Notes: a model not told the origin generated them from the letters alone. A stretch of 64,000 nucleotides of DNA from Liolophura sinensis (GCF_032854445.1 NC_088306.1:20309764-20373763); one strand, 5' to 3'. Shown: positions 47,363 to 61,796, numbered from the stretch's first letter. Numbers and translations: made by a program.

Positions 47363-50101
47363 CAGAAATTAGTGGATTAAACCACCAATTTAAAATTGTG
47401 CTCTAGCTAGGCTTGGACTCTAATGGTATGGAGGTACTGTAATGTCTTGTTTCAGTCATAAAGAATGTATGATACAAACATTTACCATCATACAAAACAT
47501 CCTGTACTATTTTTGAATGATTTGCTTGAAGAATGGAAAGTGAATTTAAAAACCTGCTTTTTGATTACTGGAAATACTTATAGAAGTAGTTCCTGTGACG
47601 TCGAAAGTTTGGTGTCAATTGAATGGCAAGTGTAGGGTTTTGAAACTCATTATAAGAATTGTCATCAGAAAGGAAGTACTGAAAGTCTTCAGCCTTTTAA
47701 ACCACAACAGCACTTTTAAAGTGGAGTTTATGTATACAGTTTTAGTTTGTGTCACTTAAGGTGCAAGATTCATAAAACTTTGCAGATTAATTCTCTACAT
47801 CCCATAGTCCTCTCAGAATGTTTCAAAATATTGGTTGCAAAGGTGGTTTAAAAGTGGAAAAAGTTTGTTGTTATAAAAGTTTTGTAAATACACATACAAT
47901 TCCTGACATGTTCAGGTTGATATTTGAGTCTATTCATGTAATTGAAAATAATGTGCCTAAGATGTATATATGTCTAAGGCAGTGGATTTTGTTGTTCAGT
48001 ATTAGGATTCTAGGGCTTTCCTGGGTGAAATTTGAAACTTCTTTTGTTCCCTACTTGCACTTTCAGCCAATGTAATTACTTGTTCATCCATACATGAGCC
48101 ACATGGTGTTTAGCTAGACTTTATCAACTGCAAAACAACAGACGTTTTTGGTATTGAGGGCCTCTGGCATCTACACTGTTTCCCATTAGAATTTATACTT
48201 GAAACCAGAGAAATGTTTCTGTTGGTTATATATATTGGAAGCCTTTGATATTTGGGACCAGACAGCTATGGATTGGTGTCTGGCATGTTCTTGATAGCCT
48301 CTAGTTCCCTCTAATCTGATTTGACAGGGTTATTATATTAGGAAACCAGAGCTGCCTTAATGTCATTGAATCTTGCTGTGTTGCGTTGCTCTGTCAGTGT
48401 TTAGACAGTGGATAAGGTAACCTGATGGAGTGACATTATGATTCTATGGCTGTTGAGCAAAGGTTAATGCAAGGGTGTATCTAGGCTTTGATCTAATGAT
48501 GATTCGAGTCAACTCGCGCTAAAACCGCTGGGAGGAATTATCTGCGATCAAATTTTCAAATGGACGTACTGGCTCATCTGCCGAAAGAAAAATTGACAAC
48601 CACCTTCCACCCACATGCTGCCTCACCCCCTTCCTTAAAATTAAATCACAAAAAAAAAACATTTATTCTCATAATATTTTCAATTTCTGTAAATGAAACC
48701 ACACGTAACTGGATGAACCTGTACATTTGTGTGAAAGGCGTACTTAAGGCTGTACACAAGTTAACCATGTGTGCTTGTAACGGATAAAAGGATCACAGGG
48801 TAGAATCTCCCCTGACATGTTTTCACCAATACTCCCGTTTCTCTACGGAGCAATAATTTACTATTTTAGTACAGACTGTGTCGACTAATGACTTGTGGAA
48901 GCACGCTTATGTACAGGCTTCGGACCATCAAAAGTAGGTGCCTCATTCAGTTTTTACCCTTCCTGCTGCGGTAATGGTCTCTGAGATGAATTGATCCCGT
49001 CAGAGAAAGCAGTTTTGAGCAGAAGTCAAATTTGCTTCTGCAGGAAGATGCTGAGACTGGAACCTTGATTTTTATTGGGGGAATTCTGTATCTGTCACAG
49101 GTGTTTTGTGTCTAGCTGCTGTGGCTTGGGTTTAACACTTGGTTTCTGGCATCTGATTTGGATCTAGAACCAAAGCGCATAGTGCTTGTTGACGGCTTTA
49201 TATCAACAGGTTCTGTTTAATGATCCCACTAATAGGAGTATTACGTTAGTTTATAGAGGAGATGGTCACAGAGACTCAAGGTAAAGCAAAGAAACCTCTC
49301 AACAGCATGGTTTTGACTGAGCGTAAAAACAGAAGTTCAAATATTACAACAGAGTCTACTAAGTCTACAGAGTTACTAATCTTATACCTATTCAACCACC
49401 CTGTGGCCCCTTGTTTTCGAACATTCTGAGAGGAATTTCTGTGGGAGAAATAATCTGCATAAATTTATGAAGCTTGTATCTTTAGTGACACAAACAAGTT
49501 ATTTTTGCTGTCGTTATACTAATTATTGTGTGCTTAAATTCCTCTGAAAAAAGTGTACAAGAGTTAGTAAAGATTTAGAGGTTTAATATTTATAGTAGTT
49601 CATGCTTGATATTTAGACAATATTTCTGTTCTATAATTCTGTAATATTTTGACTGTAGATTAGTGGCCTGACTTCTGTTCTTCCCCATTTTTAAACATTT
49701 TCAAAGTTTTCAGTCTTCACTACATCAAATCCAAGCTTTTGAATTGTTGCATATGTTTTATTGGGGTGTTTGTTATGATTTGTATTGAATGGGGTTCCAT
49801 TTGATTTGTATTAATTTAAAAAAAAGAAAAAAAAAAGACTTTGATACCATGTTAACACATTGACTGGGAAACTTTTGGCAGAAAAAAAAAAACATGGCTT
49901 TAAAAATCATACCTTTTTTTAATGTGACGTTTTAATTATTCAAACGGAGTGTGTATTCTTTCTAACAAATTTCAAGAAGACGCATGCATCCCATGGTTCC
50001 AGAAGGGTCACAGAGAAGCCTAGTGGCAAACTGCTGGTCAATTTTTTCCCTGCCATGGATTTGAGATTCAAATCCGACATCAACATTACTGAGCAAACTT
50101 G
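47363..50101. other. Intronic sequence with one dispersed repeat
   Basis: Only the CATTCTGAGAG-family fragment at 49418-49575 is recognisable. The remainder is AT-rich with no supported feature. Confidence 0.45.
49418..49575 (+). repeat. Dispersed repeat, CATTCTGAGAG family
   Basis: CGAACATTCTGAGAGGAA, TGAAGCTTGTATCTTTAGTG and ACACAAACAAGTTATTTTTG match the 27.5-27.9-kb and 33.6-33.8-kb copies. Confidence 0.55.
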
Positions 50102-50111
50102 AAGGCTTAAG

Positions 50112-50368
50112 GGGGGCCTCCGTGTCTCAGTTGGTTAGCGCGCTACTGCAGCCTAATGACCCAGAAGCCTCTCACCAATGCAGTCGCTGTGAATTCAAGT
50201 CCGGCTCATGCTGGCTTCCTCTCGGATATAAGTGATAAGGCCTTGCCAGCAGCCTGCGGATGTTCATGGGTTTCCTCCGAGCTCTGCTCGGTTTCCTCCC
50301 ACAGTAATGCTGACCGCCGTTGTATAAGTGAAATATTCTTGAGTACAGCATGAAACACCAATCGAATA
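50112..50368 (+). mobile_element. Full-length Meta-type tRNA-derived SINE (best copy)
   Basis: This 257-bp copy shows the family plan. The tRNA-related head starts GGGGCCTCCGTGTCTCAGTT, with an A-box-like GGTTAGCGCG and a B-box-like GAATTCAAGTCC, both RNA polymerase III promoter elements. Next comes a middle block (AGCAGCCTGCGGATG, GTTTCCTCCCACAGTAATGC) and then the 3' domain (TATAAGTGAAATATTC, TTGAGTAC, ACACCAATC) with a short A-rich end. Exact 10-bp duplications AAGGCTTAAG flank it at 50102-50111 and 50369-50378. The 3' domain resembles the Meta domain of MetaSINEs; that assignment is from memory of the family. It is non-autonomous and would depend on a LINE partner not present here. Confidence 0.93.
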
Positions 50369-50378
50369 AAGGCTTAAG

Positions 50379-52732
50379 AGTGAGCATTCAGGTCACACAG
50401 CTCTTAGGGCCGAATATAAAGACATTTGATGCACTTAGCAGACCCCAAAATTACAGCATGCCCAATAAAAGCCGAAATTATGAAGAATTTTGCATGATGA
50501 ATTTGACTTAAATTATGGGGAAAAAACTCTTTATATTCATGTATACCGATGATTGATTTATTATGATGATTTATTAGTATAAAGTATGATTTATTAGTAT
50601 AAAGTTTAACACTATATTTTGGTGTCAAGTTCAGGGTTTTTACTATCTATAAGTATTTTATCTCAAAGATATAGATATATTAGCCCAAATTAGCTGACTA
50701 AAAGGGTGTCCAAGATAAAAGGTTGTTTTTTTTTTCAAGGGTTTGATTATCGAAAGATTATTAATATGTGGCTTGGTGAGTAAAGATACATAAAGGCTTA
50801 GCACAAGGGTATATTAAGCGATTCACAGAAGAGCATATTGCTGGCATAGTCAGCCATTATTCCTTTACTGAAAGACCCGTTGGTCATGAAACATTTGGGT
50901 GCATGTTACTGGTGCATGCTGGGGTTCGTCACAAAATGGCTACAAGCTACATGTACCTGAAGCCTGCTATGGTTGTGAAAAAAGAAACTGAGTAGGTAGC
51001 AGCCTGCTTTGACCAAAGTTGATTAAATTATATCTTGTCTTGCAGATGGCTGCTGTTCCAGATGAGCCATCTGCCAATGTACACACATTTGCACTGTCCA
51101 TTACACTTTTGAATAGATGATACATTATGACCACATTTTGATTTGGCAAAAAGCAGAAAAAGTGAAAAATGTTCAGGAAAATGATCTATATTACGTTTTG
51201 CTGAAGAAAGTTGTAGTTGCTCATGGCAATTTGCCTGCGTAGTATTTTGTACATTGATTTACTCAGGCTGTAAGATAAGACAGGAGTCTATGGGCAGAGA
51301 TAGATCACTACTAACAGTCAGTTGCTCCCCAGATGGTTCGTCTGCGGCATTATCATTGAGGTTCTTTCTGTTCTTTCTTGGTGAATCCCAGATGGCGTGA
51401 AGCTGGCCATAGTTGGCCGGAAATGGTCTGCCGACTCCTTGCCGACTTAAGGGCATTATTAGACATGGTAGTTAGTAAAGATGTTCAGCTACGCATATCT
51501 TTTTATGAAATGGACTCGGGGATTTCATGTACCGTGGTTCTTGTGTGAACTTCTGCTTTTTCCTGATTGAGGGCGGGGGTTGGGGTGGGGGAAGCTTTTA
51601 CTCAGCATTGACATTTAGAACTCTTGGAACGTGGCATTGGCATCATTCATTCACATACATGTAGCCTCAACTGGATGTCCCCCAGAAATTTAGTGGACTT
51701 GTCTTGACCAGATAATCAACCAGACCTAGCCAATCAAGATCCAGAGCTGCAGGAATATTTAATGGTGTTCCCGATTCGTCAGTTATAAATAAAACATTGA
51801 GGCATTTCAGATTTTGCCGTCTGGTCACCTGTTTACAAGATGCTTATGGTCAGGCTTATAAAACAACATTTCTGGGTCCATTCTGCAAAACCGTTTTTAA
51901 CTTAAGTCAGAAGTTGAAACCTTATGTTAAGATAAAACCTTTGAGGTGGTCTAAATTTAAATTTAAATTTCTATGGCATAGTAATAACAGCTACTATTTG
52001 TTCTTTCAAGTTTGAATTATGTAAGAAGTGGCCCCAGACATAAATTTCAACTAGCAAGAAGTGACTTGAAAGTTGAATGGTAATAAATGGAATAGTCAAA
52101 AATTAAACTCTTAACTAACACAAGATACGTTTGATTATAAGTTGAGAATAGTTAGCAGCAAAGGTTTCAGTGATTCTTTTCCGTCATTTCACATATATTG
52201 AGCTGTCAGTCTATTTTTTTTCCTGATTTTTGCCCAAAAGGGGCATTATACTAATCCAGACTCTGTTATTCCTGGAACCCATTTGGTACTTGACACAATT
52301 GGTTCGATGATTTGTGTCACCCCGCAGGCTGTCTATGTCTGAGAGACAGGTGCGTCTGACACAGTCTCCTCTGTCCCTGGAGGAATAATAAAAAAAACTC
52401 CCCTCCACAGCTAACCCCCAACTCTCCATAACTGCACGGCACTAAAACTTGGCATTTCACCACATCAGTGGATAATGGTTTGTTTTCTTTTCATCTCGGC
52501 TCTGAACTTTGATCATTGATTGAATTGGTCGAGAATTCATCGAGAACGTATCTCAGCTTTTGTTTTGGGCTTTTATCTGAAGAGTTTTGTTGTGGTTTTA
52601 GATGTGCAGAGTATTTCATTAATGTCAAGTTCATGATTCTTTCATAAATTATGACAAATAAATGAATTTGTTTTTATTTTCGTATGTAATCTAAGTGGTT
52701 ATTTGCCCTTGATTTTTTTGTTTGTTTTTTTT
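50379..52732. other. Unique intronic sequence
   Basis: A short direct repeat TATGATTTATTAGTATAAAG near 50560-50605 is the only structure noticed. Confidence 0.45.
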
Positions 52733-52832
52733 TTGTTACATGTACATGTATTGTTACTCATACATGTACTGTTACTCATACATGTATTGTTACACATACG
52801 TGTATTGTTACTCATACATGTATTATTATTCA
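52733..52832 (+). repeat. 18-bp minisatellite, about 5 copies
   Basis: TGTTACTCATACATGTAT recurs at 18-bp steps with small changes. The resulting Tyr/Cys/Ser-rich reading frame is a repeat artefact. Confidence 0.92.
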
Positions 52833-55800
52833 GACCCAAGTGCATCAGTAATGGTTGATCCAAAAATTCATCCCACTGATATTCTTTCATTCAGCTCTGA
52901 GCTAAAGTGTCTTGATAATATCTCTGTATAGATGAATTTTGCTTTAGAAGGCCATAAAATAACATTTAACATGGTGAACAGTGTCCATTACCCGATAGAA
53001 GAGCTTCATAAAATGTATTGCTCATCATAAAGACTGGACAGAATTTCTAGCCTTTTCTCAGTGTAAACACAGCTTTGATATGGAAATTAATGATAGGTAT
53101 TGACAGATGTGAGCCTTTTACTGATGGAAAAAGCTCGCTGATGTTAGTGGACTTTAGACCAAAGCAGGACAAGGGTTCAAGCCCTTGTCTGGGTTTTCTG
53201 GTGACTGACCACTCTCTTTCTGTTAAGCCTGCAAATCTGGTCTGCCTATTGCCAAATGGCTTTGACATCCCCAAATGGACATTGCTTGTCTTCCTGTAAT
53301 CTCTCAATAGAGACAGTTGTAGCTTTACCGGATGAGATATGAGAAGAGCCTTGTAGAAAATCTACACTTTCGCATTAAAGATGTTGGCCATGGAGTAATC
53401 TAGTTTGCCCTAAATTCATTACTGCTGCCTCCGAAGGGATAAAATGTAATTGTTCTGGATTGCCTTCAACGTAATTTTCCAAGATGGATGATTGTATTGT
53501 TTGAATGCTGTTTGTCTGTAGCACGGGCAGTGAAAGGTGGATGGTGGTCGGGTATCTGCGGTGGTAGCACCAAAGATTTTGTCTTTGTTGCCACAAACAC
53601 AGATTCAGAATTTGGGATAATATTGCTACATCAGCCAGTTGGAAAAGATGAATGATTCATACCAGTCATTGTGAAGGAACAATTATGAAGTAACATACTC
53701 TGTTGTTTCAAGGAAGCCATTCTGTGGGTAGTTTTTTTTCCATGCCAGGTACCCAAGTCTGTCAGATTGAAGGCAGGACCTTATTAAGTTGCCAAGCAGT
53801 GCAAATGATAATCCCGTTTCGAAAGGCCGATTTTGTTGCTATCTGTGTGTTAATAATTCAAGTGTCGTACTGATTGAAAAGGTTCTGCCTGCTCGTAAAC
53901 TCTGAACGAGTCTCCCTTCTTTCTAGAAATCTAAGAGATTAAAGCAAGTCAAGGAGAAGGAAGGTTGGGAAAAAAAATCCCTACTCATTCTTTTGCAACC
54001 AGGAGAGGGGCAGTTGCGTAAAGAAATAATTAGTTTGATCTTCGGCTGACAGGCTCTTAGTTTATTCCATTCAGATTCAGAAGGGATTACAGATGATGCT
54101 ATGACTGATGGAGGTGGTTCACCAGAAGGAATCAGTGGGCTCTCGTGCCTCAGGTAGGATGAGATGAGATAGAAATGGTGTGTCCCAGGACTGGTTGATC
54201 TCTGTTTCCCCCACCCCTCACCAACACATTCTTAAGTCTTCACTGTGGCATTTGGATGGGATTTCCAGTGGATTTGAGCGACCTCTTTGCCTGTGCCTTG
54301 GAGTGTAGCTCGTGCTTTGTGCTGACCATATTGTTCTGATGTGACTTCTGGGGAAGTGAGATGTTTTGGAGAAATCACTGGACAGTTGATTCCAAAGCGT
54401 TCACCTTAGATTTTGGCTGTCTTTCCGATAGACTGAATAATTGCTGGGTGCCTTGGACCTTTCAAGGTAGACCAGATAGTTTTCCTTCGGTTGGCAGAGT
54501 GAGAATGATGCTAAGAAAATCGGTGAACATATGAATCAGGATTCAAATCGTCCCACATCAAGAGGTCATATTACAATGGACATTTGCCTGGTTTGACCAT
54601 TTAGGCTTTGTTTTGTGTGACAGTTTTTTTTTTCAAGAAACAAGCCGCTTCTCTCTCCTCAGGGACAGTAGTCATCGTTACTTTATGATGGTGCAAACAT
54701 TTGTTTATGTGAATTTTTCTGACAAATCCTTGGTGCGTCTTCCATGATGAAATATAAGAATATTTAAGGGTCTACACGGAAATGAGGAAAAAGAAGATGA
54801 ACATTAACCTCAAACAATGAAATTTAGGAATTTCATATTGCTTAATATTGATTGCACAAAAGTGAAAAAATTCTGTTAATTTGAACCCACGTACAAATAG
54901 GCAAGCAGTGGATGTGCGAATTCGAACCATATTAATTGGTCAAGGACCGGTGGGTTTAGCTTAAGGAAGGAGATCTGGGTGGCCATTGGATGATCATCAT
55001 CAAACATTCACATGTTCACTGGACAGAAGGCAGACGTTTCTTTGCCGCTGACTTCACCCAAGACGATAATTGCCAAAAAGGTAGAAACGTTTTGGCCAGG
55101 CAAGCCAGTCAGTCTCTGTAGTCAATCAAGCCCATGGGGTAACCCGATAAGACGTTTCGTCTTAGGTTGGCAATGACTGTGAATTCTCCCCTTTGGCTGC
55201 CAACAATAAGACATTAAGGTATCACCTTTTGTAGGATAGGCTGAAAAGGCGTCCAAGCCTTCAGTGGGTTTTTACAGGGGTTTTCCGAGATCAGGGTGCT
55301 AAGAGATGTCAGTAATCAACCAACTCTGTGCCGAACTCACTTTCTTGAGTTAGAGGGAAAAATCCAGTCATTTTGGGATTTGCAATCGTGAGTTGAGGAA
55401 CAGTTTTGATGCGTTCTTCTTATTCCTTGAGCTGTGATGACATTTCTCTTGGTCAGAAAGGTTACAGGCAACATGCAGACCATTAGGACATTGGATTATA
55501 TAACAGCGTGTTACTATGGATTCTGTAACCGTGTGTCACTACCTCTCCATTTTTGTCAACAAGATAAAATGCTTTCATACTCTACAGAGGCTCTTGGTAA
55601 AGACATTCTGTATGGGCCAGCCCTGTGTGTTGGTATGAGGGCTATAAAACAACAGTTGTACTGATAGTATCTGAATATTGCCCTGGAAAGGACTTGAAAC
55701 TTGTGAAATTGGCTGCAGTTTTTTTTTTGTTTTTTGTTTTTTTCTTTTTTTTCTCTCCCAGAGAAGAATTTTGGGATGAAATATTCATGCGCTTACATGA

Positions 55801-55877
55801 TATGTATATGAATATTGGAGATAGTCTGCTGATAGTTATCTCCGGTTTAAGCAGTAAACTTGTCATTTGGAAGCAGT

Positions 55878-55910
<33 letters not shown>

Positions 55911-57118
55911 AGAAATTTTATACTTTTCTTCCTGTAATGAAACATTCATGCCATATTGTGAAAGTCCAGATGTATCACTCTGAATGTGCTCGGATCATAT
56001 CCTGAGGAATAGATGCGTACATATTACCAAAGTGTTCTGCAGGCAAGGAAATGTGATCTAGTTTGAATTCCTCTACATTCGGCTGTAAACAGACGAAGCC
56101 TTTTAAGGGATGGAGAAAAGCTAGCTTTCTAAAGATGCATAGTTTCTGTCTGGAAGCTAGCCGCAAGTGTTAGTATGTGTGCTCAAGGCCCCAGGAGGTT
56201 CCTGTAGGATAGTGTGACATGTTTCATTAAATGCTTGATTGCAGTTCTCTGTCACAACACGGGCAAGAAAACTGTGTTGTGGTATGCACAACTCTCTGAA
56301 CATTTTCCTGATTACCACAGGGAAGAGTGTGCAAGGATAGCCATAATAATACCGTTTTCTCCCTTTCCAGCAGTTGTTTTCCTACTTTTCCTCTCGGCCA
56401 TGTTGGATATGCAGTAAAACTTAAATCACAGACTTCTTCGCGCACTAATTGTATCAGTGGAGACTGACCGGTGGATAATTGTTTGTTAACATGTGGCCCT
56501 AATCAACAAAAGGATGTTGCAAAGTAGATTTAATTTATAACGAAATGTTGTGGAGATACGGAGAAAAAGGTGTAAAATGCTTTGGACTGGAACAAAGGCA
56601 GAGAAAATTCAATGCAGCTGGACTAAATCCTTGTACCAAAAAGAGCAATTATCGAAAGTGCAGAATACATTTACTGGGATTACCTGTTGAGAGATGAAGC
56701 AGTGAATACCAAGATTCTCGACAGTGGATTATGCAGTGATTTATTTTCCAAACCCATGTCAGTGGGGACCATGATTCGTAGATTAAGCTTTGTCCAGTGG
56801 ATGAAGGATGTTTTCTTGTCTCCATCCCCCTCAAGTGATACAACATATTTTTTCTCGTGGGTATGGTAGATTATGTTATCTTTCATTTCCAACATAGCCA
56901 ACATTCCTGACTTTCTCTACCTTGATTTTAAGTGCAGGGTGCAGCCACAGTATTTATATGGTTGCATGGTTTGTGTTATCTTTCTTACATCATGTAGATC
57001 TTAATGCTTCTGTTGGTTTTAAATATCCTGATTTTAAGTTCAGAGTCCTTTTACCTAAACAATGGGGAACACTTTCCCCTCTAAAGCAAGTTTAAGATTC
57101 ATTCCTGCATCATGATTT
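52833..57118. other. Unique intronic sequence
   Basis: No mobile element recognised. A small exon-like segment at 54075-54153 is discussed under findings. A T-tract of over 25 bases lies at about 55880-55909. Confidence 0.45.
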
Positions 57119-57380
57119 GTTTATTTATTTGATTGATGTTTACACGGTACTCAAGAATATTTCACTTATACGACGGCAGCCAGCATTATGGTGAGAGGAA
57201 ACCAGGCAGAGCCTTGGGAAAACCTATGACCATCTGCAGGTTGCTGAGAGACCCTCCCATGTACGGCCGGAAAGGAAGCCAGGATGAGCTGGACTTGAAC
57301 TCACATCGACCACATTGATGAGAGACTCCTGGGTCATTGGGCAAGGCTGGCATGCTAACCCCCTCGGCGACAGAGGTCCC
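57119..57380 (-). mobile_element. Near full-length Meta-type SINE, reverse
   Basis: From the tail (TTTATTTATTTGATTGATG) through CCATTGATGAGAGACTCCTG to a head ending GAGGTCCCC. All three SINE blocks are present. A target-site duplication was not evident. Confidence 0.9.
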
Positions 57381-59467
57381 CATTTCTGCCTTTGTCAGTT
57401 TTGTGAATAAGCTTTTTGCACAGACTTAAAGTTTTGATGAAATTGTTCATTTAAAGTTGTTTTTTATAGCATGCTGTAAAGTGAGAGAAATATTCGATTA
57501 TGAAATGAAAGGTAGCATTGATTTCATCCTATAAACTGTCTTGACATGCATCAGATGCAAGATTTTGTGATTCAAATGAAGAATATTGGAGTTAAAGTCT
57601 TCGCCGAGGTGGTCTCCCTGTATAAGGAAACAAGGCCGTCATGTAAAATTTTAGGCATGTAGACATTATGGCTACTTCTAGTTTAGGATGCTTTGGGGAT
57701 GGAAAGGTCAGCTGTTGACCTTTGACCTCTATCTATATCCTAGACTCATGAATATGCATAAGGCAATCTCTCATTGTGAATGTATTAGATGTGTATCTGT
57801 CTGTGCAAGGCTTTTCATCAATCCAGGAAATGGATCAGTGTCATTATTGTCTCTTCTAGCCTTGTACATTGATCAGAGTATGCCCCACTTTCTGCTTTCT
57901 TGGCACATTGTGGAGGCAAAGCGTAATGGTTTGGGGGTTAACAGCTTCTTTTATATGCAAATAATAAAAGAAAAAAATATTATGTAAATATATAACATCT
58001 ACAAGGAATGTCAGACATCGTTAGTGGAAGATAGTATGTCATTTGGAGCTTTCAGCAAGTGTTTTGGAGGTAATTGTTTGTGAGCATCTGCAAAAAAAAA
58101 CAAAAGAAAAAAATATAAAAATCATGTTAACAAATAAATTTATTAGATATGCATCATGAACATCACTTGCAAAAAAATCTATTGTCAAATGTCCTTTTGT
58201 CTGTGAAGAAAAAATATTAAAGGTCATATTAACAAATAGCTATTCATACCCTTTCATATGAAATTTGTCTTATTTTTATGTTTTCTTCTCCTTTAAAAAT
58301 TACATTTTTGTGTATATTCTGGATTATCGTTCTGTGGTTTCCAGGATAAGTTAAATGTCTCTTCTTGTTTTTCATTTCCATCTGTACTGATCAATAAATT
58401 GCAGCGCTTAGGAATGAGTCAACGATTAATTCAACAGGAAAATCAAAATTCCATTTATCGCCATAGTACAAGTACATGTTCGTTTATGAACAAAACTTTT
58501 ATGCAAATAGGCTTTTGGGAAAACGCTATCAGCCTTTTTTTTTTGTCTTAGTATAATGACAGTTTGTTGTATGCATGTAACCACTTTTCCATATCTCAGG
58601 GGTTTGGATATTGATTTCATGGATTTCATTGTTGTTTATGGAATGAATAATGTTGTATATCTTTGAATCTGGATCCATAATTCTAGCTTAAGCTGGAAAA
58701 TGCATCGAAATAAGGACATACATCTTTCAGTAAAATCTCTGTTGCTCATTGCTATGGTAACAAGCATTGTAACTAACAAAATGTAAATCAATAAATGGGG
58801 AAAAACACAAATACAGTGTATTAAACATTAGCCAAAAGGAAAAACTATTAAACCAAATGATTTCTGATGATGATAGATAGACATGTTTTATCTTTCAAAT
58901 ATGATCATTAATTTCGTATGAAAGTAGTATGGGAACTTGGGTATTAGAAAAGTACCGCACTTAATTTTTTCCCGTTATTTTATCTCTGCCTCATTAATTT
59001 ATTTCTTTCTTGACTGATTTGAGACCAGAAAGCTTTGATTGTTTTGCTTGTTTTCAAATAGTGCCGTTGATTTCATACAAAAAGGAAAATTGTAAACTTA
59101 GGTAAGGTACAAACCCCGCATGAGAAATGTCTTTCTTACTTCTCAACTTACTTCTTTGTCGAGTGATAATGGTAACATAAAACGCTAAGAAATTCATGAA
59201 AATCAAAAAATTGTGTTTTTTTTTTTTTGCATGTGGTTTGTTTTTTTGTTTTGTTTTTTTTATGGCAGAATCGAGTTTGGGTTAGAACAGTATGCAGTTT
59301 TGCCTATGTTATGCGACCTGAATTTCAAATTCTGCTAACTCTACAGTTTATGTCAGGCTGAGTTTTTCAGGCTAATTCTTCAGGATTAAGTTTATTTTGG
59401 AATGTAGCAGTCAACCAACACTGTCTGAAACGGACTTCTCCAAATCTCCTGCAGTCCTCCCAGGCCA
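57381..59467. other. Unique AT-rich intronic sequence
   Basis: Nothing beyond short A- and T-runs recognised. Confidence 0.45.
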
Positions 59468-59615
59468 GCTCGCCAGCATGGCAGCAGTGTCCCAAGAGCT
59501 GCTAACTAGGGCTGTTACTGTGAGTTCAAGTCCATCTCATACTGGCTTCCTCTCTGGAAGGTCTGCTAGAAACCTGTGGGTGGTCGTGGGTTTCTCCTGG
59601 GTCTCCTGCAAGCCG
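59468..59615 (+). mobile_element. 3'-truncated Meta-type SINE
   Basis: Degraded head, GTGAGTTCAAGTCCATCTCA, GGCTTCCTCTCTGGAAGGTC, AACCTGTGGGTGGTCGTGG; the whole 3' domain and tail are missing. Unlike the others this copy lost its 3' end, so it was broken after insertion. Confidence 0.8.
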
Positions 59616-59651
59616 TGTTTCCAGTTCTGTATTTTAACAGAATCCGTGCAA

Positions 59652-59732
59652 AGAGATTCTAGCTCAGTATGTATTGGGTAGACTAGACTCTAACCCAGTA
59701 TGTATTGGACAGCATAGACTCTAACTGAGCAG
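59652..59732 (+). repeat. Short tandem repeat around CAGTATGTATTGG
   Basis: AGACTCTAACCCAGTATGTA and variants occur about 2.5 times at 37-38 bp spacing. Confidence 0.75.
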
Positions 59733-59735
59733 AAT

Positions 59736-61103
59736 TCTTTAGTTGGGTTGTTAATTACCCACACTTAGTCCGTCAAAACAATTGCAACTGAGTATGTTTT
59801 GAGTAGCTTCTTGAATCGGCAAATCACAATCGTACATGTAAAAATATCTGAAGTATTTGACGAGTTATATTCTGCCTTTACGTCTTGACCTTTTTTTTTT
59901 TGTTTTCTTTTTTTTTTTTTAATTTCCATCTAAAGATCAATAATGCCCTAAAGAAAAAGTATTATATTACCCTTTATTTTCTTTTTTGTAATTTTATTCT
60001 TTTCTTCAATTTATAAAATGTGATTTCCCAGTTTCCTGCAGGCTATATACTGACATACATGTTACATTATAGATGGATAGGGGAATTTTCTTGACATGTT
60101 AATATAAGTGTAAGTGCGCCTTCTTGAGTAATGTTAGGCATCGTGAGTTCCATCGTAAATCACGTACGCGAGTGTGGCACAATCCGCGATGATTTCTCGG
60201 GAACAGATATCAAGGGAAATATTTCACTGTGGTAAGGTCATGCCTGATGGACTCATTCTCCACCCCAGGGTCAAAATCTCTGACATAATACGTGCGAATA
60301 GCCGGTGTTGAGTGTTTAAGATGCTAAAGGTCAGGCCATTTGTTGCCTGTCTGTATTATATTCTTTCACAGATTGATTCTCTGTGATAATTAAAGACGTC
60401 ATGTAGATGTAAAATAGTTGTCTGTGGAGGGGACTTGAATGGAGGTAATCAATGGTTATTTAATCTTGTCATTACTCTATTTGACTTACGCATCTTTTCT
60501 TTCTGACGATTTTTGTGGCAAGTACACTATTGGAATATTACGCAATTTTATTTTTTTTCTTTTGATTACAATTTCTAAAAGTTCATCTTTCGTCGTATAG
60601 GTCATGGTGGGATTTATTCTGCTTGTCATCCGCAAAAATTAATAACATGTTTCATTAACTTGGATATTTTTATAATCCACAGATTTCATATCTTATCACT
60701 ATAGTCTGACTCTGATTAATTACCCTTCCTATACAACAGAGGAGGGTTGATGAAACATCCAGTACAGGCTTATGGCTGAGATCGCCAGCCTTAGCGTATT
60801 GAGTATCCGCTCGATGTTTTGTCCTATACATCCAAGGCTCAGCCAGCTCCTGGGGGTTTGACGGTGTCCCAGTGTACCTAGCCAGAGGTTGGTGTTTATT
60901 CCTGGCATAGAAATCCTGTCGCTTACGACTTACGCGTGACTTTGGCCAGGGATTATTTAATTTGGTCCTGTCTGGCTGGTACGATGGTATTAAACCTACA
61001 CATACCTGGCTGGTCTAGCAAAGTCTTCACTCAAGCCCATCAATCCAAACTGGTCCAGCCCTCATTTGATCTGTAGTCCTGTGGGACACCTGAAGGCCAG
61101 GAT
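59736..61103. other. Unique intronic sequence
   Basis: T-tracts near 59890-59920; nothing else recognised. Confidence 0.4.
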
Positions 61104-61135
61104 TGTCTGTCTGTCTGTCTGTCTGTCTATCTGTC
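61104..61135 (+). repeat. (CTGT)n microsatellite
   Basis: Seven uninterrupted CTGT units and one CTAT variant. Confidence 0.92.
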
Positions 61136-61796
61136 GGACCATGAATTTGTGCAACAAGTTAGACAAATGGCTCACGCGACATTTTGAAACAGAGCAGGTG
61201 CAGATCACTCTCTCACAACCTTGGTCATGTATCCGTTGATTATCGACTAGACTCTTCAGTGTCTAGTTTGTCTGTGTGCTTGGCTATTTGCCCTCCATGA
61301 GCATCAGGAAAGCAAAAATATCAGGAGCTAGGTCAAACACATACACAGCATATACTGGTGAATAATAATTCAGATCTAAGAATATGTTTGTTTTCCTGTC
61401 TGTCTGTCTGTGTGCTGTAAAGAAGGATATTCGTGGACAGAAAAATCACAGATGAAACAGTTTCAGATGATAGTCTGGTCAATACTTGTTCAGATCTCAC
61501 AAAATGTCAGACTGCTGTGTGATTGCCTGTCTGTCTGTCTGTCTGTCTGTCTTCCTGTCTGTGCTGGTAGGAAAGCTCTCTGTGGACAGAGAAATCACAG
61601 GTGAAATCAAATACTAGTCAATAATTATTCAGATGTCATAAAATATTAGACTGTTGTCTGCCTGTCTGTTTGTCTGCTCTGAGGAAAGCTGTGTGTGGAC
61701 AGAGGAGTAACAGGGAAGCAAATGCAAGTCCAATACTAGTCAAATATCACACTGGCATAGATGTCATTTAGAAATTGGATTTAAGTAACAGTATTA

